64,000 nucleotides of DNA from Streptomyces vietnamensis (lineage in GTDB: Bacteria > Actinomycetota > Actinomycetes > Streptomycetales > Streptomycetaceae), in assembly GCF_000830005.1 (NCBI RefSeq), contig NZ_CP010407.1, positions 6,080,001 to 6,144,000 of the forward strand, given 5' to 3'. The position numbers and the translations under genes were made by a program. Shown in pieces: positions 19,524 to 32,700 of the stretch (within the stretch, counting starts at the first letter, position 1; each line of letters starts with the position of its first letter). The notes under the pieces are model-generated. The model was given only the letters and a program-made list of their open reading frames with translations. It was not told the origin of the DNA and did no database searches.

Positions 19524-20462
19524 TCAGGTTTCGTTTTCGTGGGGGGTCGGTTCGACCGACGGGCCCGTCAGGTCCTCGATCGCCTCCTCCGCCGCCGCCC
19601 GGCCCTTCAGGTACGCCTCGCTCAGCGGCAGTGGCAGCGGCATTTGCGCCCCCGCCCCGGAAGCCGCCCCGGAATCCGCCCCAGACTCCGCCGCAGCCGC
19701 CGCCGGCGTCGCCCGCTCCAGGAACCGCAGCAGTTCCACCGGAATCGGCAGGACCAGCGTCGAGTTCTTCTCGGCGGACACCGCCATCACCGTCTGCAGC
19801 AGCCGGAGCTGAAGGGCGGCCGGCTCCGTCGACATCACGCCCGCCGCCTCCGCCAGCTTCTTCGAGGCCTGGAGCTCCGCGTCCGCGTTGATCACCCGCG
19901 CCCGCCGCTCCCGGTCCGCCTCCGCCTGCCGGGCCATCGAGCGCTTCATCGTCTCGGGCAGCGACACGTCCTTGATCTCGACCCGGTCGATGGCGACGCC
20001 CCAGCCCATCGCGGGGCTGTCGAGCATCAGTTCCAGGCCCTGGTTGAGCTTCTCCCGGTTGGACAGCAGGTCGTCGAGGTCGCTCTTGCCGATGATCGAC
20101 CGCAGCGAGGTCTGCGCCATCTGCGAGACCGCGAACTTGTAGTCCTCGACCCGTACCACCGCGTCCGCCGCGTCGACGACCTTGAAGTACACGACCGCGT
20201 CCACCCGTACCGTCACGTTGTCCCGGGTGATGCCCTCCTGGGCGGGCACGGGCATCGTGACGATCTGCATGTTCACCTTGTGCAGGCGGTCGACGATCGG
20301 GACGATCATCGTGAATCCCGGCGCCCGCACGTCGCCGAGCAGCCGACCGAAGCGGAAGACGACGCCTCGCTCGTACTGCTTCACGACCCGCGCCGCCGCG
20401 CCCGCGTATACGGCGATCGCCGCAGCCGCGCCGGCCACAGCCATCAGCACTTCTTCGATCAT
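19524..20462 (-). CDS. Slipin (SPFH/Band 7 protein)
   Basis: Predicted 312 residues. One N-terminal membrane segment (VLMAVAGAAAAIAVYAGAA) is followed by an SPFH domain with the slipin signature YERGVVFRFGRLLGDVRAPG, then MPVPAQEGITRDNVTVRVDAVVYFKV. A coiled helix rich in Ala/Glu/Arg (RQAEADRERRARVINADAEL) completes the domain. Slipins form membrane-associated oligomers. The usual NfeD partner is not adjacent. The ATG at 20462 has AGGGGG upstream; a GTG one codon earlier is less likely. It is the last gene of a minus-strand set with the pseudokinase-like, ferritin-like and lipoprotein genes. Confidence 0.88.
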   Translation of the reverse strand: MIEEVLMAVAGAAAAIAVYAGAAARVVKQYERGVVFRFGRLLGDVRAPGFTMIVPIVDRLHKVNMQIVTMPVPAQEGITRDNVTVRVDAVVYFKVVDAADAVVRVEDYKFAVSQMAQTSLRSIIGKSDLDDLLSNREKLNQGLELMLDSPAMGWGVAIDRVEIKDVSLPETMKRSMARQAEADRERRARVINADAELQASKKLAEAAGVMSTEPAALQLRLLQTVMAVSAEKNSTLVLPIPVELLRFLERATPAAAAAESGADSGAASGAGAQMPLPLPLSEAYLKGRAAAEEAIEDLTGPSVEPTPHENET

Positions 20463-20507
20463 CACGGCCCCCTGGATTGAGCCGAACGGTACAAAAAGGG
20501 TATTCCC

Positions 20508-21407
20508 CTACAGCCAGCTCGCGAACTCCAGGAGCAGCTCCGCGTCCTGCCGCCGCCCCGCCGTCAGCGCCCGCGTCCCCGACTCGACCGCGCGGAACAG
20601 GGTCCAGCCGCGCAGCCGCTCCCGGTCGAGGTCCAGGGAGTCGGCCAGCTTGTTGACCCGCCGCCGGGCCGCCGAGGCCCCGGAGGACGCGGCCACGAGG
20701 TCCTCGACCCGGTCCCGTACGAGCCGGGCGAGGTCGTAGGCCCGCTCGCCGACCAGCGGCTCGGGGCCGACGGCCAGCCAGGGCGTCCGGTCGCCGGCGA
20801 GCACCTTGCCCTGCCGGAAGTTCCCGTGCAGCAGCAGTGACTCGGAGGAGTCGGCCACCAGCTCCTCGCGGGCCGCGAGCGCCGCCGCCGTCAGTTCGGC
20901 GGTCGCGGCCTCGGACCGGTGGGGGGCCATCGCCTCCGCCTGCCGGGCAGTCCGCTCGGCCGCCGTCTCGAACCCGTGCCCCGCCGGGGGCTCGACCCAC
21001 AGCTTCCGTACGGTGCCCGCCGCCTCCAGGAGCGACTTCGCCTCCGGCAGGGAGCGCAGCGAGACCTCGGGGTGCAGCCGTTCGAGGACGAGCGCGCCCT
21101 CCCCGGCCTCGTCGAGGAGCTGGACCGCGCCCCAGCCGTTCCAGTGCGCCAGCGCGTCCCGCTCCAGGTCGGGCCGGGTGAACGGGGGCGCGATCTTGAG
21201 CGCGGCGGGGGAGCCGTCGGAGCGCCGGACGAGTACGACCAGGCTGCTCCGTCCGCCGGGGGCCATCACCCGTTCGGTGTCCAGGGACGCGTGGGCGAGC
21301 GCCTGCTCGGTGAGTCCGGGCAGCTTCCCGAGCCACTCGGCCGCCGCGGCGTCCCCGTACGTCTCACCGAGCGTCCTGGCCAGTCGCTGCGGCGGTTCGA
21401 AACCCAT
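20508..21407 (-). CDS. APH(6)/hydroxyurea-kinase-like protein, probably a pseudokinase
   Basis: Predicted 299 residues with the overall layout of the APH(6)/hydroxyurea phosphotransferase family. It retains the nucleotide Lys (AALKIA, Lys71) and the paired Glu (LERDALAHW). The catalytic loop reads [10 protein letters not shown] instead of HGDLHHGNVL, so the catalytic Asp is Asn196 and the metal-binding Asn is Lys201. The following DP motif is Gly-Pro (Gly214). Loss of all three residues argues against phosphotransfer, hence against antibiotic resistance. The start is ATG 21407. It sits 45 bp upstream of the slipin gene and 30 bp after the ferritin-like gene. Confidence 0.82.
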   Translation of the reverse strand: MGFEPPQRLARTLGETYGDAAAAEWLGKLPGLTEQALAHASLDTERVMAPGGRSSLVVLVRRSDGSPAALKIAPPFTRPDLERDALAHWNGWGAVQLLDEAGEGALVLERLHPEVSLRSLPEAKSLLEAAGTVRKLWVEPPAGHGFETAAERTARQAEAMAPHRSEAATAELTAAALAAREELVADSSESLLLHGNFRQGKVLAGDRTPWLAVGPEPLVGERAYDLARLVRDRVEDLVAASSGASAARRRVNKLADSLDLDRERLRGWTLFRAVESGTRALTAGRRQDAELLLEFASWL

Positions 21408-21437
21408 GCGTACGTTGTTCCTTCGGTCGGGGCGGGA

Positions 21438-21854
21438 CTACACCCGCTCGGCGAGCCCAGGAAAGGTTACGTCGCTGCCGCGCCAGCGGACGGCGCGTAC
21501 CGCCGCCTCCCGGAGCGCGGCGGCCGCCTCGCCCCGCGCGCGGCCCTCGGTGGCCCGGACGAGGTCGGAGTACACCCCGGCCACCCGGTCCTCGAGGAGG
21601 GCCGCGAGCCGCACCGCGCCGGCCGGGTCCTCGACCCGGAACGGCAGCTCGTACGCGGCCTCCGCCGCCACCGGGGCCCCGCCGAGGTCCTTCACGGTCC
21701 TGCGCAGCGCGTCCCGGCGGGCCCGGTGCGCCTCGTACGCGGCGGTGGCCTCGGCCCGCCGCTCCGTACCGATCCGGCCGCCGACGACCCCGTAGCCGTA
21801 CACCGCGGCGTGCTCGGCGGCCAGCGCGGCCTGGGTCGCGTCGAGGGCGCTCAT
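21438..21854 (-). CDS. DUF4439 ferritin-like domain protein
   Basis: Predicted 138 residues forming a helical bundle of the DUF4439 ferritin-like family. The N-terminal helix [24 protein letters not shown] carries the Glu-His pair typical of the family, with a later [21 protein letters not shown] stretch. A role in binding metal or a redox partner is possible but not shown. Its ATG overlaps the stop of the upstream lipoprotein gene (ATGA), indicating translational coupling, and it likely works with that lipoprotein. Confidence 0.8.
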   Translation of the reverse strand: MSALDATQAALAAEHAAVYGYGVVGGRIGTERRAEATAAYEAHRARRDALRRTVKDLGGAPVAAEAAYELPFRVEDPAGAVRLAALLEDRVAGVYSDLVRATEGRARGEAAAALREAAVRAVRWRGSDVTFPGLAERV

Positions 21855-22462
21855 GCCCGGGCTCCTTCGGTCAGCAGGTAGGCGTGGGCGGCGCCGGAGG
21901 CCGCCACGGAGGCGAGCAGCCGGGCGTACTCGGGCGGGGCGGTGAGCAGGGCGGTCGTGTGCCCGTCGGAGGCCGTGCGCTCGGCGGCCGCGAGCTCCTT
22001 GAGAGCGCCCCGGGGGTCGGCCGCCACCCGTACGGGCGCGGGGGTGGCCGCGGACTTCGCGGAAGCGGAGGCAGGGGCGGATGTGGGGGTGGGTGCGGTG
22101 GCGGTCGGGGGCGCGGAGGGCCCCGGGGACGCGGACCCGGTGGCCGCGGGACGCTTCGTCGTCGTCCCGTCCTCTCCCAGCGCCTCCGCGTGCGCCGCCA
22201 CCGTGCTCCGCAGCGCCGTCAGTCGCGGTGCCAGGGCCGGGTGGGCCGCGAGGGTCGCGTCGTAACGTTCGAGCAGATCGCGCGCGATGGTCACCGACCG
22301 CAGCCGCAGGGCCGCCTCGGCGCGTGCCACCCGTTCGGCCTCCAGCTCGGCGGCGCTCGGTCGGCGGGTCTGCCCGCCGGACGAGGAGGTGCAGCCCACC
22401 AGGACCGTCGCCCCCGCTGCCGCACCCGCCACGAGGAGTGCGCGTCTGCCCGTCGTCGTCAC
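21851..22462 (-). CDS. Putative exported lipoprotein
   Basis: Predicted 203 residues. The N-terminus [19 protein letters not shown] is a signal peptide with paired Arg, ending in the lipobox LVGC, so the mature protein is probably lipid-anchored on the outer face of the membrane, perhaps by the Tat route. After the Cys come a long Ala/Arg helix and an Ala/Pro/Ser/Thr-rich linker, then a second Ala-rich helix ([21 protein letters not shown]). No enzyme family is recognised. The GTG at 22462 has GGAGAGAAGG upstream and gives a proper signal peptide; longer readings run into the divergent rimP promoter region. Confidence 0.78.
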   Translation of the reverse strand: MTTTGRRALLVAGAAAGATVLVGCTSSSGGQTRRPSAAELEAERVARAEAALRLRSVTIARDLLERYDATLAAHPALAPRLTALRSTVAAHAEALGEDGTTTKRPAATGSASPGPSAPPTATAPTPTSAPASASAKSAATPAPVRVAADPRGALKELAAAERTASDGHTTALLTAPPEYARLLASVAASGAAHAYLLTEGARA

Positions 22463-22640
22463 GCCTTCTCTCCCCGGCTGCCGTCGTCGTCGAAGATCGT
22501 CGAGATCACCGCAGGCGAGCGTACCCGCGGGCCCCGGGGCGGTGGACGGCAACACCCTCCCGGACCGGATACCCTTTGTGCTGACACGCGACGACACGCG
22601 ACGAACCCACAACAGCACACGCGGCCGAGGAGTCACCCGG

Positions 22641-23138
22641 ATGAGCACCACCCAGAGCGACAGGCTGCGCGGACTCGTGGAGCCGCTCGTCGCCGCCAAG
22701 GACCTGGATCTGGAAGAGATCGAGGTGTCCCGGGCCGGCCGCCGCGGACTGCTGCGGATCGTCGTCGACTCGGACGAGGGCGTGGAGCTGGACGTCTGTG
22801 CCGAGCTGAGCCGCGAGATCTCCGAGAAGCTGGACGAGACCGACGCGATGGGCGAGGGCGAGTACGTCCTCGAAGTCAGCTCCCCCGGCGCCGAGCGTCC
22901 CCTCACCGAGCACCGCCACTACGTGCGAGCCACCGGCCGCCTGGCGAAGCTCCAGCTCGCCGAGGGCGGGGACCTGGTCGCGCGCATCCTCGCCGTGGAC
23001 GAGGACGGCCTCGACATGGAGGTACCGGGCGTGAAGGGGCGCAAGCCCACCGCCCGCAGGGTCGAGTTCGCCGAGATCGTCAAGGCGCGTGTCGAGATCG
23101 AGTTCAACCGCAAGGACAAGAAGGAAGAGGAGGCGTAG
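22641..23138 (+). CDS. rimP: Ribosome maturation factor RimP
   Basis: Predicted 165 residues. It assists 30S subunit maturation. Landmarks are [38 protein letters not shown] (opening shown only in outline) and [20 protein letters not shown], both strongly conserved in RimP. It ends in an acidic/Lys tail. First gene of the rimP-nusA-ylxR-infB-DUF503-rbfA-truB operon. The start is ATG 22641 after GAGGAG. It is divergent from the lipoprotein gene. Confidence 0.95.
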   Translation: MSTTQSDRLRGLVEPLVAAKDLDLEEIEVSRAGRRGLLRIVVDSDEGVELDVCAELSREISEKLDETDAMGEGEYVLEVSSPGAERPLTEHRHYVRATGRLAKLQLAEGGDLVARILAVDEDGLDMEVPGVKGRKPTARRVEFAEIVKARVEIEFNRKDKKEEEA

Positions 23139-23140
23139 CC

Positions 23141-24136
23141 GTGGACATCGACGTGAAGCTCCTGAAGGGCTTGGCACAGGAGAAGGAAATCTCCTTCGAG
23201 ATGCTGGTCGAGGCGATCGAGTCGGCCCTCCTCATCGCGTACCACCGGACCCCCGACGCCCGTCGCCACGCGCGCGTGGAGTTGAACCGGGCCACCGGTC
23301 ACGTGACGGTGTGGGCGAAGGAGGACCCCTCCGACCTGGAGGAGGGCCAGGAGCCCAAGGACTTCGACGACACCCCGTCGGACTTCGGCCGGATCGCGGC
23401 GAGCACCGCCCGCCAGGTCATCCAGCAGCGGCTGCGGGACGCCGAGAACGACGTGACCTTCGGCGAGTACGCGCGCCGCGAGGGCGATGTCGTCGCCGGT
23501 GTGGTGCAGCAGGGCAAGGACCCGAAGAACGTCCTCGTCAAGCTGGACGACAAGCTGGAGGCCATCCTTCCGGTGCAGGAGCAGGTGCCGGGCGAGGAGT
23601 ACACGCACGGTCTGCGGCTGCGCACGTACGTCGTCCGGGTGGCGAAGGGTGTCCGCGGTCCGTCCGTCACCCTCTCGCGCACGCACCCCAACCTGGTGAA
23701 GAAGCTCTTCGCCCTGGAGGTGCCGGAGATCGCCGACGGCTCGGTCGAGATCGCGGCGATCGCCCGCGAGGCCGGTCACCGCACCAAGATCGCCGTCCGT
23801 TCCACCCGTTCGGGCCTGAACCCCAAGGGCGCCTGCATCGGCCCGATGGGCAGCCGCGTCCGCAACGTGATGGCCGAGCTGCTCGGCGAGAAGATCGACA
23901 TCGTCGACTGGTCGGACGACCCGGCCGAGATGGTGGCGAACGCGCTCTCGCCGGCGCGGGTCTCCAAGGTCGAGATCGTCGACCTCGCCGCCCGCTCCGC
24001 CCGGGTGACGGTGCCGGACTACCAGCTGTCGCTCGCGATCGGCAAGGAGGGCCAGAACGCCCGCCTCGCCGCGCGTCTGACCGGCTGGCGGATCGACATC
24101 CGTCCGGACACGGAGCCGGCCGGTCCGCAGGACTGA
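23141..24136 (+). CDS. nusA: Transcription termination/antitermination factor NusA
   Basis: Predicted 331 residues, the short actinobacterial NusA lacking the C-terminal acidic repeats of E. coli. An N-terminal RNA polymerase-binding domain starts [20 protein letters not shown]. The S1 domain follows ([21 protein letters not shown]), then KH1 ([19 protein letters not shown]) and KH2 ([21 protein letters not shown]). It modulates pausing, termination and antitermination. The GTG at 23141 lies two bases after the rimP stop, so the two genes are tightly coupled. Confidence 0.96.
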   Translation: MDIDVKLLKGLAQEKEISFEMLVEAIESALLIAYHRTPDARRHARVELNRATGHVTVWAKEDPSDLEEGQEPKDFDDTPSDFGRIAASTARQVIQQRLRDAENDVTFGEYARREGDVVAGVVQQGKDPKNVLVKLDDKLEAILPVQEQVPGEEYTHGLRLRTYVVRVAKGVRGPSVTLSRTHPNLVKKLFALEVPEIADGSVEIAAIAREAGHRTKIAVRSTRSGLNPKGACIGPMGSRVRNVMAELLGEKIDIVDWSDDPAEMVANALSPARVSKVEIVDLAARSARVTVPDYQLSLAIGKEGQNARLAARLTGWRIDIRPDTEPAGPQD

Positions 24137-24210
24137 GACCGTTTTTGGCCAACAGCTGTTCGATTTTTGCCCCAAACGGGTGAGGTCGGTACGGGGAGGT
24201 AGACTTAATC

Positions 24211-24492
24211 GTGTCTGGCCGGACGCATGCCTGCGCGTGCCCTGAGCGAACCTGTGTGGGATGCCGGGAGCGAGCGGCCAAGAGCGATCTGCTGCGGATC
24301 GTGGTGAACAAGGACGAGTGCGTTCCTGATCATCGCGGTACGCTGCCCGGCCGGGGTGCGTACCTGCACCCCGCCGTGGTCTGTCTCGACCTGGCGGTCC
24401 GTCGCCGGGCCTTTCCGAGGGCCTTCAAGGTCCAGGGACCGCTCGACACGGAGGCACTCCGTCACCACGTCGAGCAGGCGGCACCGCAGTGA
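24211..24492 (+). CDS. YlxR-family RNA-binding protein
   Basis: Predicted 93 residues of the YlxR (DUF448) family. The signature CxxC and glycine-rich loop are visible: CPERTCVGCRERAAKSDLL, then LPGRGAYLHPAVVCLDLAVRR. YlxR proteins bind RNA and, in Firmicutes, RNase P; the actinobacterial function is less clear. It is positioned between nusA and infB as in most bacteria. The start GTG at 24211 precedes the conserved region. Confidence 0.85.
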   Translation: MSGRTHACACPERTCVGCRERAAKSDLLRIVVNKDECVPDHRGTLPGRGAYLHPAVVCLDLAVRRRAFPRAFKVQGPLDTEALRHHVEQAAPQ

Positions 24493-24560
24493 ACAAGAAG
24501 TACGGCACGGAACACCGTGCGGTCAGGTACCTCGCGAGTTGGAAGTAGGTCGAGATTGCG

Positions 24561-24603
24561 ATGAGCACTCGATGAGTACGCGATGAGTACGCCCATGAAG
24601 TAG
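24561..24603 (+). promoter_or_regulatory. Three overlapping micro-ORFs in the infB leader
   Basis: An 11-bp unit, CGATGAGTACG, is repeated three times at 24559-24591. It creates three ATG codons in three successive frames: ATG 24561 (MSTR then TGA), ATG 24572 (MSTR then TGA) and ATG 24583 (MSTPMK then TAG). Each stop overlaps the next start as ATGA. A GGAAGTAGG stretch upstream could serve as a ribosome site. The chain ends 38 bases before infB. A role in controlling infB translation is inferred. Confidence 0.5.
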
Positions 24604-24607
24604 CGAC

Positions 24608-24627
24608 GGTCCGGCGGTAACCGGACC
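24608..24627 (+). promoter_or_regulatory. Hairpin directly upstream of the infB ribosome site
   Basis: GGTCCGG pairs with CCGGACC around CGGTAA, ending just before the Shine-Dalgarno sequence AAAGGAG. It could help present or mask the ribosome site. Confidence 0.5.
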
Positions 24628-24641
24628 TATAAAGGAGCGAA

Positions 24642-27728
<3,087 letters not shown>

Positions 27729-27870
27729 CGCGTAGGGCTGCGTCCGGGGCCGGTCGGCGGAAGTATTTCCGTCGATCGGCCCCGGCCGTTGCGTGTACGG
27801 TTCTGGTGTCCCTGCCAAGCGACGGCGTGGCAGGCCACCGAACCCGAACCGGCGGGACATCCGGCACCGC

Positions 27871-28164
27871 ATGTACGTGGGGACTCTGTCCTTCGACCTG
27901 CTCCTCGGCGACGTTCATTCGTTGAAGGAGAAACGCTCCGTCGTCCGGCCCATCGTCGCCGAGCTCCAGCGCAAGTTCTCCGTGAGCGCGGCGGAAGTGG
28001 GCGACCAGGACCTTCACCGCAGGGCCCGGCTGGGCGTCGCGCTGGTGTCCGGGGACCACGGATTCGTATCGGACGTGCTCGACCGCTGTGAGCGGCTCGT
28101 GGCCGCGCGTCCGGAGGTGGAACTCCTTTCGGTACGCCGAAGGCTCCACACTGATGAAGACTGA
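27871..28164 (+). CDS. DUF503 domain protein (YlxP-like)
   Basis: Predicted 97 residues. It matches the DUF503/YlxP family: MYVGTLSFDLLLGDVHSLKEKRS opens the domain, and RKFSVSAAEVGDQDLHRRARLG and VDxxSxHGF-like GDHGFVSDVLDRC follow. The family nearly always sits beside infB and rbfA and is thought to relate to ribosome function, though its biochemistry is unknown. The ATG at 27871 begins the family's first strand; the upstream GTG at 27793 would add a basic stretch not seen in relatives. Confidence 0.85.
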   Translation: MYVGTLSFDLLLGDVHSLKEKRSVVRPIVAELQRKFSVSAAEVGDQDLHRRARLGVALVSGDHGFVSDVLDRCERLVAARPEVELLSVRRRLHTDED

Positions 28165-28194
28165 TTTGAGCAAGGCAAAGAAGGAGAAGGACCA

Positions 28195-28635
28195 GTGGCC
28201 GACAACGCGCGGGCGAAGAAGCTGGCAGACCTCATCCGGGAGGTGGTCGCCGAGAAGCTGCAGCGCGGCATCAAGGACCCCCGCCTGGGTACGCACGTGA
28301 CCATCACGGACACCCGCGTCACCGGTGACCTGCGGGAGGCCACGGTCTTCTACACGGTCTACGGCGACGACGAGGAGCGCGCGAGCGCCGCGGCGGGCCT
28401 GGAGAGCGCCAAGGGCATCCTCCGTTCGGCCGTGGGCCGGGCGGCGGGGACCAAGTTCACCCCGACCCTGACCTTCGTGGCCGACGCCCTCCCGGAGAAC
28501 GCCCGCACCATCGAGGACCTCCTCGACAAGGCGCGCGCCTCCGACGCCCAGGTGCGTCAGGCCTCCTCGGGCGCCACCTTCGCGGGTGACGCCGACCCCT
28601 ACAAGAAGCAGGGCGAGGACGAAGCCGCCGAATGA
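28195..28635 (+). CDS. rbfA: 30S ribosome-binding factor A
   Basis: Predicted 146 residues. It assists late 16S rRNA maturation and cold adaptation. The KH-like fold is seen in KKLADLIREVVAEKLQRGIKDPR and VTITDTRVTGDLREATVFYTVYG, with RTIEDLLDKAR near the C-terminus. The start GTG at 28195 follows GGAGAAGG. Its stop overlaps the truB start (ATGA). Confidence 0.95.
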   Translation: MADNARAKKLADLIREVVAEKLQRGIKDPRLGTHVTITDTRVTGDLREATVFYTVYGDDEERASAAAGLESAKGILRSAVGRAAGTKFTPTLTFVADALPENARTIEDLLDKARASDAQVRQASSGATFAGDADPYKKQGEDEAAE

Positions 28636-29531
28636 GCACCTCGGGAAAGACGCCCGACGGGCTTGTCATCGTCGACAAGCCGTCGGGCTTCACTTCGCAC
28701 GACGTCGTGGCCAAGATGCGCGGGATCGCCAAGACCCGCCGCGTCGGCCACGCCGGCACGCTCGACCCCATGGCCACGGGCGTCCTCGTCCTCGGCGTGG
28801 AGCGGGCGACCAAGCTCCTCGGTCACCTCGCGCTGACCGAGAAGGAGTACCTGGGCACCATCCGCCTGGGCCAGACGACGATCACCGACGACGCCGAGGG
28901 CGAGATCACGGCGTCGGTCGACGCTTCGAAGGTCACCCGCGAGCAGATCGACGCCGGCGTCGCCGAGCTGACCGGCGACATCATGCAGGTCCCGTCGAAG
29001 GTCTCCGCGATCAAGATCGACGGCAAGCGGTCGTACGCGCGCGTGCGCGGCGGCGAGGAGTTCGAGATCCCGGCCCGCCCGGTCACCGTCTCCTCCTTCC
29101 GCGTGTACGACGTCCGCGAGGAGACCGCCGAGGACGGCACGCCCGTCGTCGACCTGGTCGTCTCGGTGGTCTGCTCCTCCGGTACGTACATCCGGGCGCT
29201 CGCCCGGGACCTCGGCGCCGGACTCGGCGTGGGCGGCCACCTGACCGCACTGCGCCGCACCCGGGTCGGCCCGTACAAGCTGGACTCGGCCAGGACCCTG
29301 GACCAGCTCCAGGAGGAGCTCACGGTCATGCCGGTCGCCGACGCGGCCGCGGCGGCGTTCCCGCGCTGGGACGTCGACGAGAAGCGGGCCAGGCTGCTGC
29401 TCAACGGCGTCCGCCTGGAGATGCCGGAGTACCCGAAGGGGCCCGTCGCGGTCTACGGGCCCGAGGGGAAGCTGCTCGCGCTGGTCGAGGACCAGCGGGG
29501 CAAGGCGAAGAGCCTCGCCGTCTTCGGCTGA
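28632..29531 (+). CDS. truB: tRNA pseudouridine(55) synthase
   Basis: Predicted 299 residues. It makes pseudouridine 55 in the T-loop of tRNAs. Motifs are VDKPSGFTSHDVVAKMR at the N-terminus, the catalytic loop HAGTLDPMATGVLVLGVERATK with the nucleophilic Asp, and VVCSSGTYIRALARDLG. A C-terminal PUA-type domain follows. It is the last gene of the rimP-rbfA-truB operon. The ATG overlaps the rbfA stop, and a long palindromic terminator follows. Confidence 0.96.
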   Translation: MSTSGKTPDGLVIVDKPSGFTSHDVVAKMRGIAKTRRVGHAGTLDPMATGVLVLGVERATKLLGHLALTEKEYLGTIRLGQTTITDDAEGEITASVDASKVTREQIDAGVAELTGDIMQVPSKVSAIKIDGKRSYARVRGGEEFEIPARPVTVSSFRVYDVREETAEDGTPVVDLVVSVVCSSGTYIRALARDLGAGLGVGGHLTALRRTRVGPYKLDSARTLDQLQEELTVMPVADAAAAAFPRWDVDEKRARLLLNGVRLEMPEYPKGPVAVYGPEGKLLALVEDQRGKAKSLAVFG

Positions 29532-29542
29532 GCCGACCTCCG

Positions 29543-29590
29543 AACGTGGGGCGGGCACGCGCGCGCGTGCCCGCCCCACGTTTCTTTCCC
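29543..29590 (+). terminator. Perfect 38-bp palindrome with T-tract after truB
   Basis: Arms ACGTGGGGCGGGCACGCGC and its exact complement form a perfect palindrome (29544-29581), followed by TTTCTTT. It likely ends the rimP-truB operon and insulates the large NTPase gene. Confidence 0.9.
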
Positions 29591-29739
29591 CCCTCGGTTT
29601 CCCCCGTGGAGTGTCTGTCCGGCGGAGCCGCCGAAATTCACCCCATCAGGGAGGCGCTCGGAGTGAACGGGGGAGTGGGAGGGGGCGCGTTTCCCCGCGA
29701 GCGCCTCCGGGTGATCACCGGCCGCCTACCGTCGACATC

Positions 29740-32700
29740 ATGGGAAGCGGGGACCTGGCGACGCTGGTGCGCATCTGCGATCCGGCGGGCCGGCCACGTG
29801 GCACCGGTTTCCTCGCCGACCACCACGGAACGGTCGTCACCAGCCACGAAGCCGTCGACGGGCTCAGCCGTGTCGTCCTGCACGCCCCCGGCGACCGGAG
29901 CTGGCTCGCCGAGGCCGAGGCCGTCACCCCGCTGCCCGAGAGCGGCCTCGCGCTCGTCCGGACCGAAGGGCTCGGCGGCCGCCCGCTGCCGCTCGCCACC
30001 CGGCCCGAGATCGAACCCGGCACCTACGTACGGATCGCCGCCCAGGGCTGGCGCGAGGCCCGTGTCCTCGGCCCCGCCTCCGTCACGTACACCGCAGCCG
30101 ACCGCTTCCACGCCCTCGCCGACGCCCTCGAACTGGCCATCGGCACCGAGGGCGCCGAGGCGCTCCGCCGCGGCGGACAGGCCGCCGGAGGACCCGTCCT
30201 CGACACCGTCACCGGCACCGTCCTCGCCGTCCTCGGCACCGCCCTGCGCGGCGACCGCCGGGCCGCCGGATACGCCGTGCCGCTCCGGCCCGCCGGGTAC
30301 GCCGTGCCGGTCCGGCCCTCCGGGCCACACCACGAGGGGCCCGCCGCCGTGCCGCCACGGCCCGCCGACCCGCTCACCGCCCTGCTGCGGCGCAACGCGG
30401 CCACCGTCCCCGCCTACGGGCCCGACCTCAACCTCGCCGCCATCCTGGAGCTCACCGCCACCTCCACCGGGCCCGTACGGGACCCCGGCCCCTGGCCCGA
30501 GCCCGTCGAACGCCCCGACTGCGTCCGCGAGTTCGCCCGCTTCACGGCCGGCCGTGCCCCCGTCCTCGCCCTCGTCGGCGCTCCCGGCACCGGCCGCACC
30601 ACCGCCCTCGCCGCGCTCTGCGCCCGCCGAGCCCGGGGCGCCGCACCCGCCCCCACCGTCCGGCTGCGCGGCGCCGACCTGCGCGCCGAGGACCGCTCGC
30701 TCGCCGACGCCGTCGGCCGCGCCCTGCACCAGGCCGGCCGGATCGTCGCCGCCTCCGGGGCGCTCGGCGACACCACGACCGCCACCCCGGAGCGGGCCGC
30801 CGCCCTCGCCCGGGACGCGGGCCGCCCGCTCCTCGTCGTCCTCGACGGCCCCGAGGAGATGCCGCCGCTCCTCGCCCACCGGCTCGCCGACTGGACGGCG
30901 GCCACGGAGCACTGGCTCCGCACCCACGGAGCCCGCCTCGTCACCGCCTGCCGCCCGGAGCACTGGGAACAGGCGGGCGCGCTGTACGGACCGGGGGCGC
31001 TGCACCGGCCGGCGGGGGACCCGGGCCGGGCGGTGGGGCCCGGCATCGGCCCGTCCGACCCGGGCCGGGCCTCGACCGGCACCGGCGACGCCATGCCCGC
31101 CGCGGTCGTCCTCGGGCCGTACACCGAGACGGAGGCCCGTGCCGTACGCGAGGGCTACGGGATCGGGGAGACGGACCTCGCCCCGGCGGACGCCCGGCAC
31201 CCGCTGGCCCTGCGGCTGCTCGCCGAGGTGCGGGCGGCGCTGCCGGGCGAGGTGCCGGGACGGCCCGGGCGCGAGGAGATCTTCACGGCCTACCTGGACC
31301 TGATGTGCCTGCGGACCGCCGTCAGGATCGCCGCGGGCTCGAGCCCCCTCCCCCGGGGGACGGCCGTCCGCCGCCTCGCCGCGCGCGTGACGGGCCGGCT
31401 GCACGAGGCGGCCCGCCGGTGCCTCGGCCCCGGACACGGCGTCCTCGACCGGGCCTCCTTCGAGGAGCTGTTCCCCTGGCGCGAGGGCTGGGCCCCGGCC
31501 GTCCTCACCGAGGGCCTCCTCGTCCCGGCGGGCTCCGGCTACCGCTTCGCCCACGAGGAACTCGCCGACTGGGTCCAGGCCGCCCACCTGGACCTGGACA
31601 CGGCCCTGGAGGCCCTGGTCCACGGAGCCCGGCCCACGGACCCGCCCCGCCCGCCCGAGGCACCCGCGCCGGACGACCCGCCCGCCCCGGGCCCGCCCGG
31701 CGGGCCCCCGAGGCCCAGCAGGGGCAGGCACGCCGCACCCGCGATGCCATCCGCGATGCCGCCCGGGCCCGGCATCCCGGCCGGTCCGGGCACCACCGGC
31801 GGGGCCGCCGGACCGGCCGGGCCCGGCGTTTCTGCCGGTCCCGGTGCCACCGGCGGGCTCGGCGGGGCGGTCGGTCCGGCCGGGCCCGCAGTCCCAGGCA
31901 GGCCGGGAGCCCCTGGTGGGGCTGGCCTCCCTGGTGCTCTTGGCGGGCAACGCGGGCCCGGCGCGGCCGCGGAGGCCGGTGAGCCCTGGGTGTCCGGTGC
32001 AGCCGACCGGTCCGGAGTGCCCGGCGTGGCCCATCGACCCGGCGCCACCGGCGCGCCCGGTCCGGGCGCCGGGGAACAGGCGGCGGGTGGGCCGTTGCCC
32101 GTGCCCCGGCACCGCATCGGGCCCGTGTCGCAGGCGCTGCTGCTGCTCCACCGGGAGCGGGGGGTCGCCGGGCTCGGGCCCCGGCTGGCCGGGCTCGTCG
32201 AGGCGCTCGGAGGGTTCGCCCGGGAGGGGCGGAACGGGGACGGGGCCTGGTGGGCCGCCCGGCTGCTCGGGGAGACCGTGCGGCGGGTGCCGGACCCGCG
32301 GCCGTACCTGCCCGTCCTGCGGCTCCTCGCCGATGAGGTCGGGGCCCACCCGGAACACCATCCGGTCTTCGCCTCCTTCGGGACCGCCTTCTGGCTGGGG
32401 CTGCCGGTCGGCGAGGACGAGCGGATCGATCTGCTGCGGCGGCTCGGCGAACGCAGCCTCGACGCCGTCGCGGCCCTGCTCGCCGCCGACCCCCGGGGCG
32501 TCCAGCCGCTCCTCTGCCGCTGGTTCGGCGACCCCCGGCCCCCCGTCGCCACCGCCGCCCAGGCCCTCCTGCACACCCACCGCGCGCTCGCCGTCGACGA
32601 CCTGTGCGAGGCGCTCGTCGCCACCGCCCACCCGCTCGCCGACGGCCTCCTCGCCGCGCTCGCCCGGGACGAGCCCTCCGCGCTCTGCCGGGCCGTCGAC

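Noticed and set aside
20508..21407. Calling this an aminoglycoside-resistance phosphotransferase
   Set aside because: The catalytic Asp, metal-binding Asn and DP Asp are all replaced, so enzymatic resistance is unlikely.
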